DNA of 64,000 nucleotides from CAYHCE01 sp964355015 (GCA_964355015.1 CAYHCE010000015.1:13969-77968); one strand, 5' to 3'; counted from the first letter of the stretch, positions 10,569 to 21,719 are shown. The notes: generated by a model from the letters alone, not told the origin. Translations and numbers: made by a program.

Positions 10569-12726
<2,158 letters not shown>

Positions 12727-13149
12727 AGGGAGCGAAAAAGTCTCGGAGCATCCAAGGCGGGTGGGGGTCCCTTGAGGTGAAGCCGTTGCTACACATCACT
12801 AACCCCTGCAACATGCCGGGCGAAGGTGACTGTGGCCGGCGCACTCTGTGCGGTGATTCCCTACTTCCAGCCGCCAGCGCCGGTCTGCCGCTGCCTGCCT
12901 GCCGCCGACTCCGGGAGCCGTGAAGCGCCCGGGCCACCCTTGCCTGGTTCTGCCCAAACGGATCCTGAGTCTCTGGGCCGGGAGTCCCACCCCCGTTCGG
13001 AGGAACACCTTGTCGCCGCAGGGCCCCAGCCTGGTGGACAGGGTCTTCCAGGTGGCCTCGGTTCCTGATCGGCTCGATCAGCGCCCTGGCTCCGATCGAT
13101 TCGCTCCGCAGCGATGGGACAGACTGAGAACGCCAACAGCCAGGACCCG
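12727..13149. other. intergenic region between glnN and a small forward gene
   Basis: About 420 bases separate the divergent glnN and the small gene at 13150. Apart from the NtcA-like site I see no gene. Short frames here (for example 12826-13068) translate to Pro/Arg/Gly-rich sequence typical of non-coding high-GC DNA. The forward transcript may begin within it. Confidence 0.4.
12779..12792 (-). promoter_or_regulatory. possible NtcA-binding site upstream of glnN
   Basis: On the reverse strand the bases read GTA-gcaacggc-TTC, which is GTAN8TAC with one mismatch in the right half. The site lies about 53 bases before the glnN ATG. NtcA-activated promoters normally carry a -10 box about 22 bases downstream of the site, and I do not see a good one. 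The placement suits nitrogen control of glnN, but one 14-base near-match is weak evidence. Confidence 0.25.
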
Positions 13150-13371
13150 ATGATCCGCTACTTCCTTCTGCTGCCGGATCCCAAGGGAGGGGAGGCTACC
13201 CTCGGCAGGCTGATGGACGACCGTTCCGAGTCCTGCTTCGACACCTCCGCCACCCCACCCACCTGGCAGGGTTGCAGGAACCAGATTCAGCGCCGGCTCC
13301 ACGACCACGACAAGATCGCCGAGATCAGTCTGGCCCGTGCCCAGGCCTGGCAGCCTGCTGCCTTTGCCTGA
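13150..13371 (+). CDS. small hypothetical protein
   Basis: A 73-residue protein starting MIRYFLLLPDPKGG. An ATG at 13114 would add 12 unconvincing residues. It is soluble and mixed in composition, with two cysteines (SESCFDTS and WQGCRNQ) and a basic helical segment QIQRRLHDHDKIAEIS. The amphipathic composition differs from the nonsense in neighbouring frames, so I take it as real. The next gene overlaps it or abuts it, suggesting a two-gene unit. Family unknown. Confidence 0.55.
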   Translation: MIRYFLLLPDPKGGEATLGRLMDDRSESCFDTSATPPTWQGCRNQIQRRLHDHDKIAEISLARAQAWQPAAFA

Positions 13372-13726
13372 TACCCCCGGCCAGATCGGCGAGCGCACCC
13401 TGCGTCCCTGGGGCTGGTACGAAACCGTCGGGACCGGTTCTGGCCATCTCATCAAGCGCCTCTGGCTCGACCCGGGCCGGCGCATCTGCCTGCAGCGGCA
13501 CCGTCATCGCTGTGAGCACTGGGTGGTGGTGGAGGGCAGCGGCCAGCTGGAATGTGAGGGATCGGCTCTGGACGCGGCGGTGGGAACCACTCTGTTCATT
13601 CCCCTGGGAGCGGTGCACCGGGCAACGGCCGCAGCGAACGGACTACTGATCGTGGAAGTGCAGCGCGGAGAGGATCTGCGGGAAGAAGATATCGAGCGTC
13701 TCGAGGATGATTACGGCCGTTCCTGA
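13337..13726 (+). CDS. cupin-domain protein, mannose-6-phosphate isomerase type II C-terminal-like
   Basis: Up to 129 residues from GTG 13337, or 120 from TTG 13364. The core RPWGWYETV, then IKRLWLDPGRRICLQRHRHRCEHWVVVEGSG and LFIPLGAVHRA, is the double-stranded beta-helix of the mannose-6-phosphate isomerase type II (ManC C-terminal) family. It keeps the metal-binding histidines (RHRHRCEHW, AVHR). The GDP-mannose pyrophosphorylase domain that accompanies it in ManC is absent. It may isomerise a sugar phosphate or be a stand-alone sugar-binding cupin. The C-terminal GEDLREEDIERLEDDYGR motif is typical of the family. Confidence 0.85.
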   Translation: MPRPGSLLPLPDTPGQIGERTLRPWGWYETVGTGSGHLIKRLWLDPGRRICLQRHRHRCEHWVVVEGSGQLECEGSALDAAVGTTLFIPLGAVHRATAAANGLLIVEVQRGEDLREEDIERLEDDYGRS

Positions 13727-13893
13727 GCCCCGGCTTCAGGCTTGGCGGAAACAGCACCCCCTAATGATAGAGTTGGTGTTCCCCCTTTGATAAAGGGCAA
13801 GGCAGTCTTGCTTCAGGCCCTGTGGCCGCGAGATTCGGGTAGCTGCCGGCCTGCGTTGAAGGAATTCCCAGGCCAACGCCCCAACCACACTCC

Positions 13894-15876
13894 GTGACCC
13901 AGCCCTCCGCGTGCGAGAGCTTCGCTTGCTCTGTCGATCTCAGCTCGACTCCCGCCCGCCCCATCTCCACAGCCATCCCTACCCAGAGCGAAACCATCAC
14001 CACCACCCCCTCCGTCGAGCCCGGCGCCACCGTCACCAGCAGCGTCGACCTGAGCGCCCTTGAGCTGGGCGTCCCCGCAACGTCTCCCGGTGCCGACGAT
14101 TCGCTCCTCCCCGCAGCCGAGCCCGACACCACCCTCATCGGCCCGATCGAAACGCCCACAGCGGCCGGAAGCGGCGAGGCCGGCGGCTTCTCCGGTTTCG
14201 GCTTCGGTCCCGAACTCGTCGAGGCAGTGGCCGCCTGCGGCTACACCGACCCCTCGCCGATCCAGAAGGCCGCCATCCCCGAGCTGATGCTGGGCCGCGA
14301 TCTCGTCGGCCAGGCCCAGACCGGCACCGGCAAGACAGCCGCCTTTGCCCTGCCTCTGCTGGCGCGCCTTGATCCCCAGCAGCGCACCCCCCAGGTGCTG
14401 GTTCTCACCCCAACGCGCGAGCTGGCGCTGCAGGTGGCCGAGGCGTTCAACGGCTATGCGGCCCGGCTGCCCCAGGTGAGGGTGCTGCCGATCTATGGAG
14501 GCGCAGATTTCCGCGATCAGATCGTGCGCCTCAAGCGCGGCGTGCAGATCGTGGTCGGCACCCCCGGCCGGGTGATGGACCATATGCGCCAGGGAACTCT
14601 CGACCTCTCGGGTCTGCGCAGCCTCGTGCTTGACGAAGCCGACGAGATGCTCCGCATGGGCTTCATCGACGACGTGGAATGGGTGCTGGAGCAACTTCCC
14701 GCCCAGCGCCAGGTGGTTCTCTTCTCCGCCACCATGCCGTCGGAGATCCGCCGGCTCTCCCGCAAGTATCTGCAGGATCCCGCCGAAGTCACCATCCGTC
14801 AGAAGGGGGCCGAATCGAGTTCGATCCGCCAGCGCCACCTGGTGGTGCATGCGGCCCAGAAGCTGGAGGCGCTCACCCGGGTGCTGGAGGCTGAATCCAG
14901 GGAAGGCGTGATCATCTTCGCCCGCACCAAGGCCATCACCCTGGCGGTGTCGGAAGCGCTGGAGCAGCATGGCTACGACGTGGCCGTGCTCAATGGCGAC
15001 GTGCCCCAGGCCCAGCGCGAACGCACCGTGGAGCGGCTGCGCAGCGGCCAGGTGAATGTGCTGGTGGCCACCGACGTGGCGGCCCGCGGCCTTGACGTGG
15101 ACCGGATCACGCTGGTGATCAACTACGACATCCCCTTTGACAGTGAGGCCTACGTCCACCGCATCGGTCGCACGGGCCGGGCGGGTCGCAAGGGTGATGC
15201 GATCCTGTTCCTCACTCCACGTGAGCGGCGTTTTCTCACCGGGCTGGAGCGGACAGTGGGCAAGCCGATCACCCTGATGGAGGTGCCCACCAACGCCGAC
15301 ATCAACCAGAGCCGGCTCGATCGCCTGCGTCAGCGTCTCACCACACTGGTGGGCACACCTCGGGCGGATGCCCAGGAGCTGGCGCTGCTCAGTGAGATCC
15401 TGCAGCGGGTGGGCCGCGAGATCGAAACCAGCCCCGAACAGCTGGCCCTGGCCGCACTGCAGCTGGCCGTCGGCGAGCGGCCTCTCCTCGTGCAGGGGTC
15501 GGAGTCGTGGCAGACGCCCACCCCGTGCAGGGATCGTCAGCGGGACGACGACGACCGTCGCGGCGACCGCCGCAGGCCTGAGCGGCAGGGACGTCCTCCC
15601 TCGGCCGGACGTGGCGATGGTCAGGCCCCTCCCGACGCCGACATGGAGCGGTTCCGGATTGAGGTGGGTTGGCAGGACAGGGTCAAGCCGGGCAACATCG
15701 TTGGGGCGATTGCCAACGAGGCCGGTCTGAACGGTCGCAGCATCGGCAGGATCCAGATCTTTGACACGCACAGCACCGTGGACCTTCCCAGCGGCATGCC
15801 CGAGGATGTGTTCAACGCGCTCCGGCAGTTGCGGGTCATGAACAAGGAACTCCAGATCACCCGCTTCCCCTGCTGA
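13894..15876 (+). CDS. DEAD-box ATP-dependent RNA helicase, DeaD/CsdA-like
   Basis: A 660-residue RNA helicase. A disordered, Ser/Thr/Pro-rich N-terminal extension of about 90 residues precedes the Q motif (GFGPELVEAVAACGYTDPSP). Motif I is AQTGTGKT (141-148), then PTRELALQV, TPGRVMDH, DEADEML near 247, SATMP, FARTKA, ATDVAARGLDVD and HRIGRTGRAGR. Residues from about 586 form a DbpA/CsdA-type RNA-binding fold (RFRIEVGWQDRVKPGNIVG through ELQITRFPC). The Arg/Asp-rich linker near 540-580 is typical. Cyanobacterial members act in cold and redox stress and ribosome assembly. The start is a GTG without a strong ribosome-binding site, and the extension might be shorter in reality. Confidence 0.93.
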   Translation: MTQPSACESFACSVDLSSTPARPISTAIPTQSETITTTPSVEPGATVTSSVDLSALELGVPATSPGADDSLLPAAEPDTTLIGPIETPTAAGSGEAGGFSGFGFGPELVEAVAACGYTDPSPIQKAAIPELMLGRDLVGQAQTGTGKTAAFALPLLARLDPQQRTPQVLVLTPTRELALQVAEAFNGYAARLPQVRVLPIYGGADFRDQIVRLKRGVQIVVGTPGRVMDHMRQGTLDLSGLRSLVLDEADEMLRMGFIDDVEWVLEQLPAQRQVVLFSATMPSEIRRLSRKYLQDPAEVTIRQKGAESSSIRQRHLVVHAAQKLEALTRVLEAESREGVIIFARTKAITLAVSEALEQHGYDVAVLNGDVPQAQRERTVERLRSGQVNVLVATDVAARGLDVDRITLVINYDIPFDSEAYVHRIGRTGRAGRKGDAILFLTPRERRFLTGLERTVGKPITLMEVPTNADINQSRLDRLRQRLTTLVGTPRADAQELALLSEILQRVGREIETSPEQLALAALQLAVGERPLLVQGSESWQTPTPCRDRQRDDDDRRGDRRRPERQGRPPSAGRGDGQAPPDADMERFRIEVGWQDRVKPGNIVGAIANEAGLNGRSIGRIQIFDTHSTVDLPSGMPEDVFNALRQLRVMNKELQITRFPC

Positions 15877-15910
15877 GCTTCGCGATCCTTCCACGGAGTT
15901 CTCCTTCTGC

Positions 15911-16264
15911 ATGACGACCCTCCCCGTGATCGATCCCCGCCGAATCCGGGGATCGGTTCTTCGTGCCGGTGTGGCCTTCGCCTCCTTGCTGGAGCTGACG
16001 GCAATCTTCGTTCTGGCTTCGCCGCCGGCCCAGGCCGGCGGCAGTCTCGAGGCCTCCGCCAGCTCTGTCCTTCAGGATGAGAGAGTCACGAAGTTCTGCC
16101 TGGCCACGGTGAGTGCGGCGTTCCAGGCTGCCCGCAAGGTGGCGCCCCCAGGCCTCGAGGCCTTCGCCTGCACCTGTTTCATCGACCAGGTCTCCCAAGG
16201 GGTGGGTCTCGATGTCGCCCAGTCCACTTGCCGCCAGAAGGCCTCGGCCCGCTACAACCTGTAG
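15911..16264 (+). CDS. small secreted hypothetical protein
   Basis: This 117-residue protein has a basic N-terminus, a hydrophobic run (AGVAFASLLELTAIFVLA) and an AQAGG cleavage-like site near residue 42, so it is probably exported. The mature part of about 75 residues carries four cysteines (KFCLAT, FACTCF, STCRQK), enough for two disulfides. It begins 34 bases after the helicase stop. I do not recognise the family; small Cys-containing exported proteins of this kind are common in picocyanobacteria. Confidence 0.65.
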   Translation: MTTLPVIDPRRIRGSVLRAGVAFASLLELTAIFVLASPPAQAGGSLEASASSVLQDERVTKFCLATVSAAFQAARKVAPPGLEAFACTCFIDQVSQGVGLDVAQSTCRQKASARYNL

Positions 16265-16314
16265 GGACCGAACGGCCTGGGTGGATCGGGAGCCGGACGC
16301 CCTGATCCGGAGGT

Positions 16315-16548
16315 TCAGGCGCACATACCGGTCACTTCATCGGTCTGGAGCAGGGTCAGCTGTCGCAGGGACAGCTGTTCGATGGCGGCGATCAGCGTGG
16401 GCTGGACCTCCTGGGTCTCACTCATGACCAGGGACTGCAGCAGGTCAAAGTGGTCCTGGGCTGCGAGCTCGCCGTTTTCGCACCAGGCCAGACTCCATGG
16501 GACGGGGGCGGACATCGGTTCGGGATCAGGAGGTGTTGGTTTGCTCAC
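16315..16548 (-). CDS. small hypothetical protein
   Basis: A 77-residue reverse-strand protein starting MSKPTPPDPEP. It has an acidic, helical centre (LQSLVMSETQEVQPTLIAAIEQLSLRQ read as one long amphipathic stretch) and two cysteines. It has no signal peptide or known domain. The composition is protein-like, and it is the only sensible frame in this interval. Function unknown. Confidence 0.55.
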   Translation of the reverse strand: MSKPTPPDPEPMSAPVPWSLAWCENGELAAQDHFDLLQSLVMSETQEVQPTLIAAIEQLSLRQLTLLQTDEVTGMCA

Positions 16549-16917
16549 AATGGGTCAGGCGTCACTGCGGTGCCCGTTTCTTCGGGTTTGCTTCGGATCC
16601 GCTTCACCCTTCTCCAACCCCCTGATCCTGCGTGTCTCGCATGGATCGTGCCTGTGGCGGAGGTTCTCCCTCTCGGCAGGCCCCAGCCCTGGCGAGCCCG
16701 GCAGATCTCTGCAGTACTGGCTGCCGGAATTGTGTTCGCCGATACAGCAGCAGGAAGTGGCCGGAGCGGGAGAACCAGGCTCCGAAGCCTGTAGAATCCG
16801 GATGGATTCCGAGGCTGGAAAGGCTCCCATCGATCCGCTCCAGTGGACCCGCTCCGGATGGGCAGTCCTTGAGGAGCCAACAGTTTCGAGGAATCAGTTC
16901 CAGGCTCCATTCAGGGA
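16549..16917. other. intergenic region, probable promoter and leader of the RRM gene
   Basis: About 370 bases lie between two divergent small genes. Frames within it are not protein-like. A TAGAAT hexamer at 16792-16797 could be a -10 element, leaving a 5' leader of about 115 bases for the RNA-binding protein; no good -35 is visible. Long leaders are usual for cold-regulated rbp genes, but nothing here proves such control. Confidence 0.35.
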
Positions 16918-17256
16918 ATGACCATTTACGTAGGCAACCTCTCCTTCCAGGCCGAACAGGAGGACTTGCTCGATCTTTTCGGCCAGTACGGAGAAGTTCG
17001 TCAGTGCAGCCTTCCCCTCGATCGGGAAACCGGTCGTAAGCGTGGCTTCGCCTTCGTCGAACTCGCTGATGACGCATCCGAGCAGAAGGCCATCGACGAT
17101 CTGCAGGATGTGGAGTGGATGGGGCGGATGATCCGCGTCAACAAGGCGAGCCCCCGCGAGCGCAGCGGTGGTGGTAACCGTGGCGGTTACAGCGGCGGTG
17201 GCGGTGGCGGTGGCTACGCAGGTGGCGGCAATGGAGGCGGCGGTAACCGCTGGTGA
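16918..17256 (+). CDS. glycine-rich RRM RNA-binding protein
   Basis: This 112-residue protein has one RNA recognition motif and a Gly-rich tail. RNP-2 is IYVGNL (residues 3-8) and RNP-1 is KRGFAFVEL (about 41-49), both with the aromatic residues needed to stack on RNA. Residues 82-112 are Gly/Asn/Arg repeats ending in GGNRW. This is the cyanobacterial Rbp family, many members of which are cold-induced or bind mRNA near thylakoids. A monocistronic gene is likely. Confidence 0.92.
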   Translation: MTIYVGNLSFQAEQEDLLDLFGQYGEVRQCSLPLDRETGRKRGFAFVELADDASEQKAIDDLQDVEWMGRMIRVNKASPRERSGGGNRGGYSGGGGGGGYAGGGNGGGGNRW

Positions 17257-17461
17257 ACCCAGCCTCCGGGGCCGGGGTCATCCGCCAGCAGCGATTGATC
17301 GGCCGCCGCCCGGAAGTCAGTCACAGTGAACCGCAGGGGTGACCGCCGCGAAAGCTGGTGGAGGCAGTGGCTGATCCGCTGGGCTGATTCTGTCTCCGAA
17401 ACCCGGCCGGGAAGCTCGGCTCCACGCACAGGTCAGCCTTCCCCGCAGCTGGCCTCTTTTA

Positions 17462-19306
17462 ATGGCGAGTGGCCCTCTCCGCGTTGCCGGGCCTCCCTCC
17501 GCACGCCCCATGGCCCCATCGCCAGCCCGTCCGACCCTCACCCGACTGCTCACCGCCCTGCGGCCCCATCAACGCGCTGTCTGGCTGGCGTCGGCCTGTT
17601 CGGTGCTGAACAAGCTGTTCGATCTGGCGCCTCCGGTGCTGATCGGCCTGGCTGTGGATGTCGTGGTGCGGCAACAGACCTCCTGGCTGGCGGCTCTCGG
17701 CTTCGCGTCGGTACCCAGCCAGCTCGGCCTGCTGGCAGTGCTCTCCTTCCTGATCTGGAGCGCCGAATCGCTGTTTGAGTATCTGTACGGGGTGCTGTGG
17801 CGCAACCTGGCCCAGACCGTGCAGCACGAGCTGCGGCTCGAGGCCTACGACCATCTCCAGCGGCTGGAGATGGCGTTCTTCGAGGCGGGCAGCAGCGGTC
17901 GGCTGATGGCGATCCTCAACGACGACATCAATCAGCTCGAACGCTTCCTCGACCACGGCGCCAACGAACTGCTGCAGCTGATCACCACCGTGCTGGCGGT
18001 GGGCGGGGCGATGGTGGTTCTGTCGCCGGCGGTGGCGGGGGTGGCCTTCCTGCCGATCCCGGTGATCCTCTGGGGGTCGCTCGTCTTCCAGAAGCGGCTG
18101 GCGCCCCGCTACCGGGAGGTGCGTGACCGGGCCGGCGATCTCAACAGCAGCCTGGCCAACAACCTGGGCGGCATGCTCACGATCAAGAGCTACGCCGCCG
18201 AAGCGTGGGAACTGGAGCGGGTGCGGCGCGAGAGCGACGCCTACCGGGCCAGCAACCGCCGTGCCATCCGCCTTTCGGCCGCGTTCATCCCCCTGATCCG
18301 TTTTGCGATCCTGTTCGCCTTTCTGGCGATCCTGGTGATCGGTGGCCTGCAGGCCTGGAAGGGTGCCATCGCCGTCGGCAGCTACAGCTTTCTGGTGTTC
18401 ATCACGCAGCGGCTGCTCTGGCCGCTTACCACCCTGGGCCGCACCCTGGACGACTACCAGCGGGCCATGGCCTCCACCAACCGGGTGCTCGACCTGCTCG
18501 AAACCCCGATCGCGATTCCCAGCGGCGATCAGCCCCTGCCGCCGGAGCAGGTGAAGGGCGCCCTGGAGTTCCGCGACGTGAGCTTCGGCTACGCCGGCCG
18601 CGATCTGCTGCTGCAGGGCTTTGAGCTGGCGATTCCGGCCGGATCCACGCTCGGAATCGTGGGGGCCACGGGCTCGGGCAAGAGCACGATCGTGAAGCTG
18701 CTGCTGCGGCTCTATGAGGTGCAGCGGGGGGAGATTCTGATGGATGGGATCCCGATCCGGCAGCTGAGGCTCCAGGACCTGCGCCGTGCGATCGCCCTGG
18801 TCAGCCAGGAGGTGTTCCTGTTTCACGGCACGGTGGCCGAGAACATCGCCTATGGCAGCTTCGACGCCGGTGCGGCGGCGATCGCCCGCGCCGCCGCTCT
18901 GGCGGAAGCGGCCGGCTTCATCGAGGCCCTTCCGCACGGCTACGACACGGTGGTGGGCGAGCGGGGCCAGCGGCTGTCCGGCGGACAGCGCCAGCGCATC
19001 GCCCTGGCACGGGCCATCCTGAAGAACCCGCCGGTGCTGATTCTCGATGAGGCCACGGCCGCGGTGGACAACGAGACCGAAGCCGCGATCCAGCGCTCCC
19101 TTGATCTGATCACCGCCGAGCGCACCACCCTGGTGATCGCCCACCGGCTGAGCACGATCCGCCACGCCGATCGGATCGTGGTGATGGAGAAGGGGCGGAT
19201 CGTGCAGAGCGGTCGCCATGAGGAGCTGCTGGAAAGGGGCGGGGCCTATGCCAACCTCTGGCGGGTGCAGGCCGGACTGCGGAAGGACGAAGCGCTCACG
19301 GCCTGA
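17462..19306 (+). CDS. ABC transporter, fused membrane and ATPase domains (exporter half)
   Basis: A 614-residue MsbA/HlyB-type half-transporter that should act as a homodimer. The first 330 residues hold six membrane spans of the ABC type 1 fold with coupling-helix features. The ATPase domain has Walker A GATGSGKST (401-409), a Q-loop (LVSQEVFLF), signature LSGGQRQR near 505, Walker B VLILDEA near 525 and H-loop IAHRLS. The substrate (lipid, peptide or drug) cannot be deduced. ATG 17510 (MAPSPARPT) is an alternative start. About 200 bases of non-coding DNA precede it. Confidence 0.9.
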   Translation: MASGPLRVAGPPSARPMAPSPARPTLTRLLTALRPHQRAVWLASACSVLNKLFDLAPPVLIGLAVDVVVRQQTSWLAALGFASVPSQLGLLAVLSFLIWSAESLFEYLYGVLWRNLAQTVQHELRLEAYDHLQRLEMAFFEAGSSGRLMAILNDDINQLERFLDHGANELLQLITTVLAVGGAMVVLSPAVAGVAFLPIPVILWGSLVFQKRLAPRYREVRDRAGDLNSSLANNLGGMLTIKSYAAEAWELERVRRESDAYRASNRRAIRLSAAFIPLIRFAILFAFLAILVIGGLQAWKGAIAVGSYSFLVFITQRLLWPLTTLGRTLDDYQRAMASTNRVLDLLETPIAIPSGDQPLPPEQVKGALEFRDVSFGYAGRDLLLQGFELAIPAGSTLGIVGATGSGKSTIVKLLLRLYEVQRGEILMDGIPIRQLRLQDLRRAIALVSQEVFLFHGTVAENIAYGSFDAGAAAIARAAALAEAAGFIEALPHGYDTVVGERGQRLSGGQRQRIALARAILKNPPVLILDEATAAVDNETEAAIQRSLDLITAERTTLVIAHRLSTIRHADRIVVMEKGRIVQSGRHEELLERGGAYANLWRVQAGLRKDEALTA

Positions 19307-19364
19307 ATGCTCCAGCATGGGAGGACTGTGTTCTGCGGTATCCAGCGGCGACTGTCACCGGCCC

Positions 19365-20003
19365 ATGGCGCTGAACTCCGGTCCCTACCACCTGCTGCCG
19401 GCTCCCCGTGGTGATCTGCTGGAGTTACCGGTTCGGCGCCTCCAGCCCACCCAGCTCTGCCTCGGCCTGGCGGAGGTGCGAGCCCGGGCGATCGATTTCA
19501 GCCGGGAATCGCCACTGGAGCGCCGACGTTACCTGCGCTCGCGACCGGTGCCGGTGGCTGTGAGCAGTGCGGGCGAGCACTGGATGATCGACCGGCACCA
19601 TCGGCTGCGGGCCCTGCTCGAGGTGGATCCCGACGCCACCGCCTTCTGCTCCGTGGTGCTGGAGCTGGAAGGAGCCAGCCGCACCCACTGCCTGGAGGAG
19701 CTCAACCGTCGGGGCTGGCTGTATCTGCACGATGGCGCTGGTCAGGGTCCCCATGCCCCCGAACGCCTGCCTCCCCAGCTCAGCGGGCTGGACGACGACC
19801 CTTACCGCAGCCTGGTCTGGAAGCTCAGACAGGAAGGCCTGATCCGCTCTCAGCCCCTGGTGCCGTTCCTGGAATTCCGCTGGGGAGCCTGGCTGCGGCG
19901 CCAGGATCTGCCCACCTTCAGCTCGCAGGATCTGCAGCCTGCCCTGCCTCTGGCTCGTCAGCTGGTGCGGAGCCAGGGGAGCGGAGGGATCCCAGCCGGT
20001 TGA
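19365..20003 (+). CDS. ParB-like nuclease-family protein (ParBc_2 type)
   Basis: A 212-residue protein started at ATG 19365, since upstream residues in the open frame overlap the ABC gene and are nonsense. The central segment ESPLERRRYLRSRPVPVAV, then HWMIDRHHRLRALLEV, matches the putative ParB-like nuclease family found widely in cyanobacteria. There, a DxHHR motif replaces the NGHHR of chromosomal ParB. It has no helix-turn-helix and no parA neighbour, so a role in chromosome segregation is not supported. The activity is undefined. Confidence 0.7.
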   Translation: MALNSGPYHLLPAPRGDLLELPVRRLQPTQLCLGLAEVRARAIDFSRESPLERRRYLRSRPVPVAVSSAGEHWMIDRHHRLRALLEVDPDATAFCSVVLELEGASRTHCLEELNRRGWLYLHDGAGQGPHAPERLPPQLSGLDDDPYRSLVWKLRQEGLIRSQPLVPFLEFRWGAWLRRQDLPTFSSQDLQPALPLARQLVRSQGSGGIPAG

Positions 20004-20068
20004 GCCCGTCGGGCCGGCCGCAAAACTGGACGGCAACGCTGACGGGTGATGCAGAAGACCCCGGTTGG

Positions 20069-20085
20069 ATGAAATAAGGTTTCAT
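20069..20085 (+). repeat. inverted repeat just before the LCP gene start
   Basis: ATGAAA and TTTCAT flank a 5-base TAAGG spacer and end one base before the ATG at 20087. The loop contains the Shine-Dalgarno-like AAGG. It could be a small operator or an RNA hairpin presenting the ribosome-binding site; a chance palindrome is also possible. Confidence 0.35.
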
Positions 20086-20086
20086 T

Positions 20087-21133
20087 ATGAAGACAACGCC
20101 TGCCCAGACCCCTCGCTCCGGGAGTGCCGCAGGTCGTACTCTTCCACGTTCCCGGCGGGTAGCGGGCGCCAGCGGCGGCACGGCCGAGGCGAACCGTGAG
20201 CCTTCCGATCCACCCGTGGCTCCCATGGCGGCTCACTCCCGGTCGCGCCGCGGCCCCATCCTGCTGGCCATGCTGCTTGGCCTTGCCGGCGGCCTGGCCC
20301 TCTCGGGTCCCCTGGCTTCGTTGGTCCTCAAGGGGGATCTGCTGGCCGAAACCCGCAAGCTCGCCAATCCCTTCTCCGGCTGGGGGGGCGGCGACCAGGA
20401 TCTGCTGGTGCTCGGCACCGACGTGGGTGGCGGCAACACCGACGTGATGTTCGCCTGTCGGGTCGAGAACGGCACCACCCGCATCATTCAGGTACCGCGC
20501 GACACCTACATCGATTCAGCCCGCTTCGGTGGCGTCAAGGCCAATGCCCTCTATGCCTACGGAGGCCTGGATGCCGTCAAGTCGGAACTTTCCCAGCGGT
20601 TGGGGCGCCCGATCGGCCACCACATCCTGGTGAACCTGGCCGCGATCCGGCACATGGGAGATGTGCTGGGCGGTGTGGAGGTGAACGTGCCGAAGCGCAT
20701 GTACTACGTGGACAACAGCCAGGGCCTTTCCATCGATCTCCAGCCCGGCCTGCAGACGCTGAAGGGCCGTGACCTGGAGGGCTTCCTCCGCTTCCGCCAC
20801 GATGAGGAAGGGGACATCGGACGCATCGAGCGTCAGCAGCTCGTGCTGCAGGCCCTGTTCAGCAAGCTGACCCGGCCGGAGAACCTGGTGCGCCTGCCGA
20901 GTCTGCTGGCCGCCGCCCAGAAGGATCTCAAGACCGACCTGGGCCCGATGGAGATGGGCGGGCTGATCACTGCCATGGCCACCACCAAGCTCAGAGCCGA
21001 GCGGCTCGGCGGCCGTCCCTTCGACCAGGACGGCATCAGCTACTGGCAGGCCGACTGGCCCTCGGCAAACGCGGCTGCCAGCACAGGTTCCAGCACGGAA
21101 AACGACAGGGGTCGCTACCGCTTCCTGTTCTGA
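20087..21133 (+). CDS. LytR-CpsA-Psr (LCP) family protein
   Basis: This 348-residue protein has a basic cytoplasmic N-terminus, one membrane span (about residues 56-82) and an extracytoplasmic LCP domain (about 105-270). Family features are LLVLGTDVGGGNTDVM, IQVPRDTYI and the Arg-rich FLRFRHDEEGDIGRIERQQ, whose Asp and Arg residues bind the pyrophosphate of polyprenyl-linked glycans. LCP enzymes transfer such glycans to peptidoglycan. This suits the uppS gene further along, although the two are not in one operon. The Ser-rich C-terminal tail is variable. Confidence 0.9.
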   Translation: MKTTPAQTPRSGSAAGRTLPRSRRVAGASGGTAEANREPSDPPVAPMAAHSRSRRGPILLAMLLGLAGGLALSGPLASLVLKGDLLAETRKLANPFSGWGGGDQDLLVLGTDVGGGNTDVMFACRVENGTTRIIQVPRDTYIDSARFGGVKANALYAYGGLDAVKSELSQRLGRPIGHHILVNLAAIRHMGDVLGGVEVNVPKRMYYVDNSQGLSIDLQPGLQTLKGRDLEGFLRFRHDEEGDIGRIERQQLVLQALFSKLTRPENLVRLPSLLAAAQKDLKTDLGPMEMGGLITAMATTKLRAERLGGRPFDQDGISYWQADWPSANAAASTGSSTENDRGRYRFLF

Positions 21134-21167
21134 TCTCTGCAGCCGCCGCCTCCCGAACCGGAGCGGC

Positions 21168-21605
21168 TCAGGGCTTTGCCTTGCCGTTCGGGTCCCGGTA
21201 GGAGAGGGTGATCAGAGCCAGCAGCAGCCCCACCATCGCCAGCACAGGCGTCGACGCCGCCACGGTCACCCCTAGCGCTCCGGTGAACCAGATCGAGGCG
21301 GCACTGGTGAGACCGTGCACCTCCGGAATCGACTGGCCGACCGGTCGTTTCTCCCGCAGGATCTCACCGGCCCCGAGAAAGCCCGCCCCCGTGGTGACTC
21401 CCTGGATGGCCCTGCTGCGGGCGTCGAGATCGGGGCCGGCGGCCAGCACCATCAGGCAGGCGCTCAGCGCCACCAGCACATGCACCCGCAGCCGGTTCGG
21501 GTGGTGGACGGAGGTGTGGGCGCGGTTGTAGCCCACCGCCAGCCCGCACAGCACCGCCAGACCCATGCGGAGCAGGGCCTCCAGATCGGGCGTGAGCTGC
21601 AGCAT
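21168..21605 (-). CDS. MgtC/SapB family membrane protein
   Basis: A 145-residue protein with four or five hydrophobic segments. It keeps the MgtC core: LRMGLAVLCGLAVGYNR, RLRVHVLVALSACL, GVTTGAGFLGAGEIL, and HGLTSAASIWFTGALG. It lacks the C-terminal soluble (ACT-like) domain of Salmonella MgtC, as most bacterial homologues do. The family is linked to Mg2+ limitation and modulation of ATP synthase, but no role is proven for such short forms. It is convergent with the LCP gene and divergent from the FUSC pair. Confidence 0.88.
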   Translation of the reverse strand: MLQLTPDLEALLRMGLAVLCGLAVGYNRAHTSVHHPNRLRVHVLVALSACLMVLAAGPDLDARSRAIQGVTTGAGFLGAGEILREKRPVGQSIPEVHGLTSAASIWFTGALGVTVAASTPVLAMVGLLLALITLSYRDPNGKAKP

Positions 21606-21719
21606 GGATGGCCCTCCGTTCCCTCCATCATCTGGATCAGGGGTACCGTTTGGCGCACGTCGTGTGCGGGTCGGCAGGATCGTGCGGCGGCGGCTGCACG
21701 ACGCGGAGACCGTAGCCCG

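Noticed and set aside
13813..15912. A 699-codon reverse frame opposite the DEAD-box helicase
   Set aside because: It is antisense to a gene with all helicase motifs and has Gly/His/Gln-rich composition typical of shadows in high-GC DNA.
17459..19318. A 619-codon reverse frame opposite the ABC transporter
   Set aside because: It mirrors a complete ABC protein, and its own translation has no domain-like pattern.
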